17,807 nt of DNA from Clostridia bacterium (lineage in GTDB: Bacteria; Bacillota; Clostridia; Christensenellales; QALW01). Under the pieces are notes generated by a model that saw only the letters and a program-made list of their open reading frames with translations, ran no database searches and had not been told where the DNA came from. Positions 6,965 to 13,454 of the stretch are shown piece after piece (within the stretch, counting starts at the first letter, position 1; each line of letters begins with the position of its first letter). A program made the translations under genes and the position numbers. The stretch lies in assembly GCA_900769815.1 (NCBI GenBank), contig CAAGID010000024.1:1-17807 (forward strand). Direction: 5' to 3'.

Positions 6965-8083
6965 CTATTTTCTCTTGAATTTTCTTAAATACTGAACTTT
7001 TTCTTTAATGTGTTCGCAAGCAATTTCTGCTTCTTCCAAAGTATTAAACGCACCAAAGCTAATACGAACCGTGCTTTCTGCAAGGGGAAGGGGTATATTT
7101 ATGGCTTCAAGCACGTGGCTGACCTTGCTTGAACGGCTTGTGCAAGCCGACCCCTTTCCTATAATAACCTTATCTTCAACTGCATTTTGTAATGAAGATG
7201 CCTTAACACCCTTGAAGGTAACGCTTAAAATGTTAGGTGCCGAATCCTCAATATTAAATATAGTGTCGGGAACAGAAGAAAGAAGTTCCTTATATCTGCT
7301 TTTTACATTTTGTAACTTATCTATTATATTAAGGCTTTCAAGCTCCTCTACGGCTTTTGCAAAACCGATAATCGAAGGTACGTTTACCGTGCCCGACCTT
7401 AAATTATACTGCTGACCTCCGCCGTAAATAAAGGGATAATAGGGCACGCTCTTCCTGATGTATAAAGCACCTATGCCTTTAGGTCCGTGAATCTTGTGTG
7501 CACTTACGGAATATAAGTCAACACCCAATTCTTTCATATCTGTGCATACGTGCATAAAAGCCTGAACACCGTCAGAATGGAATAAAGTATGTGGGTTTTT
7601 CTCTTTAACCGCTTTAACTAAAGAAGCAATATCGTTTATCGCACCGATTTCATTATTTACGTGCATTATGCTGACTAATGACGTGTTTTCATTTACAAGA
7701 TTTTTAAGAGTTTCTTTTTCAACAATGCCCTCAGAATTTACAGGGCAGTAAATAACCTTAATATTTCTCTTTTTTAAAAACTCCTCGCAGTTTAAAATTG
7801 CATGATGCTCGTAAGCAGATACGATAACCTCAGAGTTGTCCTTTGCTAAGTTAAGTGCAGTATTATCGCTTTCAGTACCGCCGGAGGTAAATATAAGCTC
7901 TTTATCGGTAATGTTCAATGCTTTTGCAATTATCTTTTTTGCAGAAAGCATTTTTTTCTCAGTATCAAGAGCCTTTGAATAGGGGGAGGAAATATTATAA
8001 AAATCTTCTTTATATGAAGCACATACGGCATCAAGGACACTATCAAAAGGCTTTGTTGTTGCCGAGTTATCAAGATATATCAT
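6965..8083 (-). CDS. Cysteine desulfurase (NifS/IscS family, ThiI partner)
   Basis: This PLP enzyme converts cysteine to alanine and carries the sulfur as a persulfide. The protein is 372 residues. It begins MIYLDNSATTKP, which is characteristic; the PLP lysine is Lys197 in SAHKIHGPKG, and the persulfide cysteine is probably Cys314 in GKGSACTSRSSKVSH. Its position directly before thiI, with a 9-bp gap, suggests the role of B. subtilis NifZ, a dedicated sulfur donor for ThiI, rather than general Fe-S assembly; no iscU or sufU is present in the window. The ATG overlaps the upstream gene's stop by 4 bp (ATGA), implying translational coupling, and AAAGGA lies 9-10 bases upstream. Confidence 0.94.
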   Translation of the reverse strand: MIYLDNSATTKPFDSVLDAVCASYKEDFYNISSPYSKALDTEKKMLSAKKIIAKALNITDKELIFTSGGTESDNTALNLAKDNSEVIVSAYEHHAILNCEEFLKKRNIKVIYCPVNSEGIVEKETLKNLVNENTSLVSIMHVNNEIGAINDIASLVKAVKEKNPHTLFHSDGVQAFMHVCTDMKELGVDLYSVSAHKIHGPKGIGALYIRKSVPYYPFIYGGGQQYNLRSGTVNVPSIIGFAKAVEELESLNIIDKLQNVKSRYKELLSSVPDTIFNIEDSAPNILSVTFKGVKASSLQNAVEDKVIIGKGSACTSRSSKVSHVLEAINIPLPLAESTVRISFGAFNTLEEAEIACEHIKEKVQYLRKFKRK

Positions 8084-8610
8084 TTTCTGAGTTCCTTTTT
8101 AATCATTTCAAGTAGTTCATCATTAGGTTCAAAAACAACTGCACAGCGTTCGCCACGTTCAAAGGTAAGCACGTACTTTTGGGCGTCATCATTAAGGGAA
8201 CAGTCCATTTTCTTTGCCTGAAGGCTTTTGAAGTTTTCAGCATTATAATTATCAATACGCTTAAAGGCTGAAACAGGAACGTTTACAACCTCTTTACGTG
8301 ATTTAAGATTTTTTATTTTTGCGATAATAAAAGTATCGTCTTCTACAATATAATCATATTCAATAAGCATATCATCTTTTTTAGAAAAGCAAATAAAGGT
8401 AAGAATAACCGAAATAATTAAGGGTAAAACGTCAAAAACGGTAATCTTGCCCGACATAGGATTAGCAAGAATCATAAAGGTAGTGATAAGGGAATAAATT
8501 GCAAAAAGACTCAGTGCCGCTGCAAGAGCCATTAAAAAATTGTATTTGAATTTTGCTTTTTTCTGCTTTTCTTCATCACGTAATCTTATTGTTTGTTCAA
8601 TTCTGTCCAT
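8080..8610 (-). CDS. Uncharacterised two-helix membrane protein
   Basis: I do not recognise this 176-residue protein with certainty; it may belong to one of the Clostridia-specific DUF families. It has a charged N-terminus (MDRIEQTIRLRDEEKQKKAK), two hydrophobic segments at about residues 21-48 and 57-74, and a soluble C-terminal part of about 100 residues rich in Lys, Asp and Glu. The predicted layout is a membrane hairpin with a cytoplasmic domain. The frame is open 10 codons further, but the ATG at 8610 follows GAGGTG by 7 bases and is preferred. Its stop overlaps the desulfurase start by 4 bp, so it is made with the sulfur-transfer genes. It has its own promoter within a hairpin (8611-8666). 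Confidence 0.75.
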   Translation of the reverse strand: MDRIEQTIRLRDEEKQKKAKFKYNFLMALAAALSLFAIYSLITTFMILANPMSGKITVFDVLPLIISVILTFICFSKKDDMLIEYDYIVEDDTFIIAKIKNLKSRKEVVNVPVSAFKRIDNYNAENFKSLQAKKMDCSLNDDAQKYVLTFERGERCAVVFEPNDELLEMIKKELRK

Positions 8611-8666
8611 AAAAAAACACCTCGATAATGATTTTAACACAAAAATGCCAATTTATCAAGGTGTTT
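8611..8666 (-). terminator. Hairpin between the ygjV-like gene and the thiI operon; terminator that also covers an RBS
   Basis: On the minus strand, AAACACCTTGATAA (8666-8653) pairs with TTATCGAGGTGTTT (8628-8615) over 14 bp with one U-G wobble and a 24-nt loop, followed by four more T residues. This has terminator form for the upstream gene. The 3' arm contains GAGGTG, the ribosome binding site of the next gene. Confidence 0.65.
8631..8659 (-). promoter_or_regulatory. Promoter of the membrane protein-desulfurase-thiI operon
   Basis: On the minus strand, TTGATA (8659-8654), a 17-bp spacer and TAAAAT (8636-8631). The -35 box is in the first arm of the hairpin and the -10 is in its loop. The start point would fall just before the second arm, giving a leader of roughly 15-20 nt. 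Confidence 0.6.
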
Positions 8667-8671
8667 ATATA

Positions 8672-9217
8672 TTATTTTTCTTTTTTAAAGTCAAGGCGAA
8701 GCATTCCGATAAAAATTGAAATAATACTGAAGGTTTCAGTTATAGCACCGCCTATTGATGCGTTTATTATGTTATATGAGAGCCATAAGGGCGAAGCGAT
8801 AAGGGAGTATCTTCTTACCAGCTTTGCGTTTTCCATTCTTGTTGAGAAGGTAGTTACCACGTTACCTATTGTAGGCAGAAGCTCAACTAAAAAAAGCGTA
8901 AGAACTCTTTTATCAGCGGGGGTAAGAACAAATACTGTAAGAAAGTAGCTTACGAAAGTAAGAAAAGTAAAAACCCCAATCCATACTTTGCTTTGTGCCC
9001 ACTTTTTATCTTGCCTCTGAGTATAAATAATTGAACGTATAAGGCAGATAAAATTAAGTATTGCACCGCTGTAAGCCTTTATCAGAAAGAAATGCGTTGC
9101 AAAAAGGCAGGTTGAAAAGCATTGAAGCAATACAACACCTTTTTGTGTTTTCGCCTGAAAGGAAAGTATACATATTGCCATAGCAACATAGCCTATAATC
9201 TGTGGTAATTCAAACAT
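8672..9217 (-). CDS. YgjV-family inner membrane protein
   Basis: This 181-residue protein is almost entirely hydrophobic, with about six predicted helices. The start MFELPQIIGYVAMAICILSF and the segments QCFSTCLFATHFFLIKAYSGA and SRSTR-like basic loops resemble the YgjV (Imp-YgjV) family, whose function is unknown. The ATG at 9217 follows TAGGAG by 7 bases. It is expressed from a promoter at 9248-9275 that lies back to back with the rplU promoter. A hairpin terminator follows before the thiI operon, so the two are probably separate units. Confidence 0.75.
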   Translation of the reverse strand: MFELPQIIGYVAMAICILSFQAKTQKGVVLLQCFSTCLFATHFFLIKAYSGAILNFICLIRSIIYTQRQDKKWAQSKVWIGVFTFLTFVSYFLTVFVLTPADKRVLTLFLVELLPTIGNVVTTFSTRMENAKLVRRYSLIASPLWLSYNIINASIGGAITETFSIISIFIGMLRLDFKKEK

Positions 9218-9247
9218 AACTTACTCCTAAAACAGAAATTACATTAT

Positions 9248-9275
9248 ATTATAGCTTTTTTAAGGAATTTGTCAA
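9248..9275 (-). promoter_or_regulatory. Promoter of the ygjV-like gene
   Basis: On the minus strand, TTGACA (9275-9270), a 16-bp spacer and TATAAT (9253-9248). Both boxes are consensus; the spacer is one base short. Confidence 0.75.
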
Positions 9276-9283
9276 TAAATCGT

Positions 9284-9312
9284 TTGACATATTTACAAAA
9301 CTGTGATACTAT
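9284..9312 (+). promoter_or_regulatory. Promoter of rplU-prp-rpmA
   Basis: TTGACA (9284-9289), a 17-bp spacer and TACTAT (9307-9312). It precedes the ribosomal protein leader. Confidence 0.8.
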
Positions 9313-9318
9313 TAACAA

Positions 9319-9385
9319 GCCGCACATGGTCGAGTTTGTAAAATCTCTTTTAAAAGAGTACCGATATTGGCGAGATTTGTAGAGG
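9319..9385 (+). ncRNA. Ribosomal protein L21 leader (cis-regulatory RNA)
   Basis: The untranslated leader between promoter and rplU is structured, as expected for the Firmicutes L21 autoregulatory leader. It has a self-complementary CTCTTTT/AAAAGAG (9345-9358), an alternative pairing AAATCTC (9341-9347) with GAGATTT (9372-9378), and two related 21-base units, CCG-N5-GG..CGAG..TTTGTA, at 9320-9340 and 9361-9381. The second unit abuts the AGAGGAGG ribosome binding site. The family assignment rests on position and structure, not on a model search. Confidence 0.6.
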
Positions 9386-9394
9386 AGGTGCTAC

Positions 9395-9706
9395 ATGATG
9401 TTTGCAGTTATTAAAACAGGCGGTAAGCAGTACCGTGTACAGGAAGGCGACATTATCTACGTAGAAAAGATGAATGCTGAAGTTGATTCTTTAGTTAATT
9501 TCGATGTTCTTCTTTGCGGCGAAGGTGAAGACGTTACTGTTGGTACACCCGTTGTAGAAGGTGCAAAGGTAGAAGGTAAGGTTCTTGGTCAGGGCAAAGG
9601 CGACAAGATTGTTGTTTTCAAGTTCAAGGCTAAGAAGGGCTACAGAAGAACAAACGGCCACCGTCAGCCTTTCACAAAGGTTGAAATCACTAAGATTTCT
9701 AAGTAA
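9395..9706 (+). CDS. rplU: Ribosomal protein L21 (bL21)
   Basis: A 50S subunit protein that binds 23S rRNA. The 103-residue length is standard. It starts M-MFAVIKTGGKQYRVQEGD and ends with the family-typical KAKKGYRRTNGHRQPFTKVEI. Two adjacent ATG codons (9395 and 9398) follow AGGAGG by 6 and 9 bases; the second gives the canonical L21 N-terminus and may be the one used. It is the first gene of the L21-Prp-L27 operon and is probably controlled by the leader upstream. Confidence 0.97.
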   Translation: MMFAVIKTGGKQYRVQEGDIIYVEKMNAEVDSLVNFDVLLCGEGEDVTVGTPVVEGAKVEGKVLGQGKGDKIVVFKFKAKKGYRRTNGHRQPFTKVEITKISK

Positions 9707-9708
9707 TT

Positions 9709-10035
9709 ATGACTAAAGTCGTATTTTACAAAAACAAAAAAGGCAATTTTTCAGGTTTTGAGGCTAAGGGTCACGCAGGTGGCGGCGAAAAAGGTTTTGA
9801 TATCTACTGTGCCGCAATCTCAGCCATAACTCAGACAGCGTGTATAGGTCTTCAAGACGTTTGTAACGTAAATGCAAAGATTACAATACGCGATGGTTAC
9901 CTTAAAGCAACAGTAAGTGATAAGGAAGCCGAAAAAGAAAGTTGCCAAGTAGTATTTAAGACACTTAGTTTGGGTCTTCAGTCCTTTAAAGAGGAAAACC
10001 CAAAATACATTCAAATTTTTGAGGAGGTGCAGTAA
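9709..10035 (+). CDS. prp: Ribosomal-processing cysteine protease Prp
   Basis: Prp removes the N-terminal extension of L27 in Firmicutes and relatives, a step essential in Staphylococcus aureus. The 108-residue protein has the signature GHAGGGEKGFDIYCAAIS; His22 and Cys34 fall at the positions of the catalytic pair of S. aureus Prp. It lies 2 bp after rplU and 2 bp before rpmA, the conserved place for this gene. No strong ribosome binding site is seen (only AAGATTTCTAAG near the rplU end), so it may depend on coupling to rplU. Its substrate site is present in the neighbouring L27. Confidence 0.93.
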   Translation: MTKVVFYKNKKGNFSGFEAKGHAGGGEKGFDIYCAAISAITQTACIGLQDVCNVNAKITIRDGYLKATVSDKEAEKESCQVVFKTLSLGLQSFKEENPKYIQIFEEVQ

Positions 10036-10037
10036 TA

Positions 10038-10319
10038 ATGCTCCGCATGAACATACAGTTATTTGCTCATAAAAAGGGTGTAGGTTCAACCAAGAACGGT
10101 CGTGACAGTGAGTCCAAACGCCTTGGCGTTAAGCGTGCTGACGGTCAGATGGTAGTTGCAGGCAACATCCTTGTTCGTCAGAGAGGTACAAAGATTCATC
10201 CCGGTCTCAACGTTGGTATCGGTAGTGATGATACACTTTATGCAAAGGCTGACGGTATTGTTCGTTTTGAACATAAGGGTAAGGATAAGAAGCAGGTTTC
10301 AATTTATCCTGTAGCATAA
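10038..10319 (+). CDS. rpmA: Ribosomal protein L27 with cleavable N-terminal extension
   Basis: A 50S protein whose N-terminal tail reaches the peptidyl-transferase centre. The 93-residue precursor begins MLRMNIQLFAHKKGVGSTKN. The extension MLRMNIQLF is the Prp substrate form, with cleavage expected between Phe9 and Ala10. The body (GRDSESKRLGVKRADGQ) and the C-terminal KKQVSIYP are typical. GAGGAGGTG precedes the ATG by 8 bases. In most Firmicutes obg follows; here a terminator follows instead. Confidence 0.97.
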   Translation: MLRMNIQLFAHKKGVGSTKNGRDSESKRLGVKRADGQMVVAGNILVRQRGTKIHPGLNVGIGSDDTLYAKADGIVRFEHKGKDKKQVSIYPVA

Positions 10320-10345
10320 TCCAAAGCACAAAAAGCCATACAAAC

Positions 10346-10378
10346 ATAACCCCTCGCAATTTTTGTGAGGGGTTATTT
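10346..10378 (+). terminator. Terminator of the L21-Prp-L27 operon
   Basis: ATAACCCCTCGCAA (10346-10359) pairs with TTGTGAGGGGTTAT (10363-10376) with one G-U wobble. Only a short T run (TT then AATATA) follows. The 10 bases TACAAACATA just before it recur before a similar hairpin at 17718-17750. Confidence 0.7.
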
Positions 10379-10383
10379 AATAT

Positions 10384-10404
10384 ATAATGAATAATGAAGA
10401 ATTA
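10384..10404 (+). repeat. Left AT-rich repeat bracketing the GH3 block
   Basis: The sequence ATAATGAATAATGAAGAATT matches the reverse complement of 13422-13441 at 17 of 20 positions. It overlaps the first codons of the broken ORF. The low complexity weakens the case. Confidence 0.4.
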
Positions 10405-10602
10405 GCTGATGAGCTCCTACAAATGGTATATGAGAATTCTAACAAACGAGATTCCTGGTATGAGATTATGAGCAATGTAATGCCGAGTTTCAAAGAAATA
10501 TCAAGCGATGCTTATGATCTTCTTGAATTATGGTAAGACAAAGTTGAAGATACAGAAGAGCGCGCAAAATTAATTCTTCAGTTGACGGAATACGTGGATT
10601 AA
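10387..10602 (+). pseudogene. Short hypothetical ORF interrupted by an in-frame stop
   Basis: From the ATG at 10387 the frame encodes 49 residues (MNNEELADELLQMVYENSNK... ending LLELW), then TAA at 10534-10536, then 21 more residues (DKVEDTEERAKLILQLTEYVD) to a second TAA. The acidic, helical character continues smoothly across the stop, which suggests one 71-residue protein broken by a nonsense change. No ribosome binding site is visible before the ATG. I do not recognise the family. It may be a decayed gene or the tail of a larger one. Confidence 0.45.
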
Positions 10603-10650
10603 TAAATTTTTTGTTCTAACAAAAAGTGTTCGTGTTGCGAAAAACCCCCC

Positions 10651-10679
10651 TTGACATATCGTGTATACTATGATAAAAA
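10651..10679 (+). promoter_or_regulatory. Promoter of the GH3 gene
   Basis: TTGACA (10651-10656), a 17-bp spacer and TAAAAA (10674-10679) with a TG extension. The spacer holds a GTATAC core (10663-10668) flanked by TATC and GATA, a near-dyad that could bind a regulator, for example of the GntR type, though this is not shown. Confidence 0.6.
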
Positions 10680-10714
10680 TATAATGTAGATTTTAATTTT
10701 GGAGGGTAAAATAG

Positions 10715-13378
10715 TTGAAAATGTTTACTGTAGTTCTCGCAATCATACTTATCACCGTTGCTATAGTGCCCGTTTTACTTGCGCCTACGGTTGTTCAGGC
10801 AAAAGCAGATCCTAACGGGAAGGCTGTTGTCCGCGCATTAGGTGATGAGGGAATTGTTTTAATTAAAAACGAAAACAATGCGTTGCCTCTTGAAAAAGGC
10901 ACATCCGTTGCTCTTTTAGGGGAGGGGCAGTATTTAAGACTTTATACTGCGGAAGACTTTAAAACAGATGAAGATACGCTGAAACTTCTTAACAGTACAA
11001 CCATTACAACTCTGGGCGTTCAGCATGGATATGTGCCTTGGGGCGCAGGCTCGTCCCGCGCTTTGGGTGAAGGCGGTGTCAATGCAAAAATCGATCCTCT
11101 TGATGCTTTTAAAGAAGCACATGCTAACGGCGAGATAAAACTTTATGAAAAAATCAGCAAAGGATATATTGATGCACTTGTAAACAGTAATTCCGTGGCT
11201 ACCTATAAAGAATACGTGCCTGAAGAAAGCGACTATAAAAAAGCAAGCGAAAATGCTGACGTTGCTATTTGCTTTATCCGCCGTTGGGACGGTGAATGTG
11301 TTGATTTAAAACCTAAAGATTGGAATCTTACGGAAACAGAAATTTCAATGCTTAAAAATGCAGAGAAGTATTTTAAAAAGGTGGTAGTTGTACTTAACAC
11401 TCCTGCGCCTATTGATACTTCCTGGGCAAAGGGCGAGATAGAGGGTATAAATGTTGATGCTGTTCTTTTTGCAGGCTATGGCGGAATGCAGGGCGGACTT
11501 CCTATTTGCGATATTATTTTAGGAAGAAAAAATCCGTCAGGTAAACTTGTTACAACTTATGGAAAAACGCTTGAAGATTATCCAACAACAGATACTTTTG
11601 TAAACGATAAATACTATCAGAAATATACTGAAGATATTTTCCTTGGCTATCGCTATTTTGAAACATTTGACGTTGACGTAAACTATGAGTTCGGCTTCGG
11701 TCTCTCATATACTACTTTTGATATTGCTTTTTCCGATTTTAAGTGCGAAGATACGAAAGTATCGATAAATGCAACTGTTAAAAATACCGGCAAAGTTGCA
11801 GGCAAAGAAGTTATTCAGTTATATTTAAGCGCACCGCAAGGTAAACTTGGAAAGGCAAAAAAAGTTCTTTGCGCCTTTGAAAAAACAAAACTTCTTTATC
11901 CTGATGAAGCGCAAACGATTTCAATAACCTTTGATCTTAAAGAATTTGCTTCTTTTGACGATATGGGCAAAACGGGAAACAAGGCAGCCTACGTTTTGGA
12001 AGCAGGCGAATATATAATTTACGGCGGAAATTCAGTTAAAAACGTTTCCGAATTAGGAAAAACGACTGTTTCAGATCTTATCGTAGTTGAACAACTTACC
12101 AATCAGACACAGACAAATCTTGATAAGCGTCTTCTTGCGGACGGAACCTACGAAGAGTTCGAAAAGCCTGAAAAGATAAAGAAAGATAATTTAGAATATA
12201 CAAATACAGACGGTGAAGGCAAATCAGGATATCTGCTTTTTTACGTTGGTGTTGGCAAAATCACTATGGATGAGTTTGTGAATAACATGACCAACGCTGA
12301 ACTTGCAACATTCTTTATTAGCCATAACGGTGCAAGAGTAGGTGCTGATGAAGCAGTTATTAATAAATACGGTTTAACTGAACTTCGTCCTATAGACGGT
12401 CCATCAGGATTAGGCAGTGCAGGAACAAGTTTCCCCTGCGAAACGATAATCGCTTCCACTTGGAACAAAGAACTTGTTGAGGCGTTCGGACTTGTAATCG
12501 GTAAAGAAGCATTTGATAGTGATATCGATATTTGGCTTGCACCGGGAATGAATCTTCACAGAAATCCCATTGCAGGCAGAAACAGCGAATATTATTCAGA
12601 AGATCCCTATATTTCGGGAATTATGGGAATGGTAACTTCAAAAGCGGCACAGTCCATGGGAATTTCCGTATGTATCAAGCATTTTGTATGTAACGAAAAA
12701 GAAACCAACAAACTTGCTTGCGATTCCCGTGTTTCTGAACGCGCTTTGAGAGAAATTTACTTAAAACCCTTTGAAATGACAGTTAAAGGCGCATCGGTAA
12801 ACGGTGTTATGAGTTCTTATAATCTTGTAAACGGAACGCCTGCTTCGGCAAATTGGGGAATTCTTACGGGAATTCTTCGTGAAGAATGGGGCTTTGAAGG
12901 CTACGTTTCAGGAGACTGGAACAATACTAAAGACCATGTTGACGAAATCAACGCAGGTAACACAGTCCGCGAGCCTGCAAGTTATTGTGATATTAACGTT
13001 GTTTTAAAGGCTATTGATAAAGGTCAGATCAGCCGAGAAACTCTTGTTGAAGGCGCAAAAGACGTTCTTTACGTTATGATGCGTTCAAAGAGATTTTACG
13101 AAATGAAAAAACTTTTCATTTGCGGTGAAACTCATGATTATGATGAGTTTGGCAGATGCAAAAAATGTAATACGCCCGATATGGCAAAACATGAAAATCT
13201 TGATCAGATAATAAGCGAAATTATTACTGATCCTGCACCTGAAGTTAAACCAAGCGGAACTTCAAAAAAGAATCCCTGGTTGCTTTATACCGTAATAGGT
13301 GCTCTTGGTGTTGTTGGTCTTGGCATAGGCGTACCACTTATAATAAAAAAATCAAAGAAAAATAAAAAGAAAGAATGA
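10715..13378 (+). CDS. Membrane-anchored, domain-permuted GH3 glycoside hydrolase
   Basis: This is probably an extracellular beta-glucosidase-type enzyme (887 residues). Order: signal peptide or anchor (1-29, ending PTVVQA); the GH3 alpha/beta sandwich domain (about 35-325, DEGIVLIKNENNALPL), with likely acid/base Glu194 in WDGEC; a fibronectin III-like domain (about 325-455, FGFGLSYTTF and NTGKVAGKEVIQLYL); then the TIM barrel (about 510-795, RPIDGPSGL, KHFVCNEKE, GFEGYVSGDW) with nucleophile Asp734. This C-then-N order is the circular permutation known from Ruminococcus albus and Butyrivibrio fibrisolvens enzymes. A possible zinc knuckle follows (Cys803, His807, Cys815, Cys818), then a C-terminal membrane helix (about 855-877) and a Lys-rich tail. 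The TTG at 10715 is chosen because GGAGG lies 9 bases upstream; ATG 10721 is 15 away. Substrate unknown. Confidence 0.88.
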   Translation: MKMFTVVLAIILITVAIVPVLLAPTVVQAKADPNGKAVVRALGDEGIVLIKNENNALPLEKGTSVALLGEGQYLRLYTAEDFKTDEDTLKLLNSTTITTLGVQHGYVPWGAGSSRALGEGGVNAKIDPLDAFKEAHANGEIKLYEKISKGYIDALVNSNSVATYKEYVPEESDYKKASENADVAICFIRRWDGECVDLKPKDWNLTETEISMLKNAEKYFKKVVVVLNTPAPIDTSWAKGEIEGINVDAVLFAGYGGMQGGLPICDIILGRKNPSGKLVTTYGKTLEDYPTTDTFVNDKYYQKYTEDIFLGYRYFETFDVDVNYEFGFGLSYTTFDIAFSDFKCEDTKVSINATVKNTGKVAGKEVIQLYLSAPQGKLGKAKKVLCAFEKTKLLYPDEAQTISITFDLKEFASFDDMGKTGNKAAYVLEAGEYIIYGGNSVKNVSELGKTTVSDLIVVEQLTNQTQTNLDKRLLADGTYEEFEKPEKIKKDNLEYTNTDGEGKSGYLLFYVGVGKITMDEFVNNMTNAELATFFISHNGARVGADEAVINKYGLTELRPIDGPSGLGSAGTSFPCETIIASTWNKELVEAFGLVIGKEAFDSDIDIWLAPGMNLHRNPIAGRNSEYYSEDPYISGIMGMVTSKAAQSMGISVCIKHFVCNEKETNKLACDSRVSERALREIYLKPFEMTVKGASVNGVMSSYNLVNGTPASANWGILTGILREEWGFEGYVSGDWNNTKDHVDEINAGNTVREPASYCDINVVLKAIDKGQISRETLVEGAKDVLYVMMRSKRFYEMKKLFICGETHDYDEFGRCKKCNTPDMAKHENLDQIISEIITDPAPEVKPSGTSKKNPWLLYTVIGALGVVGLGIGVPLIIKKSKKNKKKE

Positions 13379-13414
13379 AAAGTGCCTTTGGCACAAATTA
13401 TAAATCGTCGGCAA

Positions 13415-13451
13415 ACACCGAAATTATTCACTATTCACTATTTCGGGGTGT
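13415..13451 (+). promoter_or_regulatory. Hairpin covering the RBS of the methyltransferase gene
   Basis: ACACC-GAAAT (13415-13424) pairs with ATTTC (13440-13444) and GGTGT (13447-13451), with a 2-base bulge. The second arm contains GGGGTG, the only ribosome binding site candidate for the gene at 13455. A small hairpin GTGCC-TTT-GGCAC (13382-13394) stands just upstream, without a T run. Confidence 0.4.
13421..13441 (-). repeat. Right AT-rich repeat bracketing the GH3 block
   Basis: It is the inverted partner of 10384-10404 (17 of 20 matches) and contains the direct repeat CACTATT-CACTATT. Confidence 0.4.
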
Positions 13452-13454
13452 ATT

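Noticed and set aside
8628..8948. A plus-strand open frame opposite the ygjV-like gene
   Set aside because: It is a shadow of the membrane protein gene and has no ribosome binding site.
13379..13454. A tRNA or small RNA gene after the GH3 gene
   Set aside because: Only small hairpins and AT-rich direct repeats are present; no cloverleaf or promoter was found.
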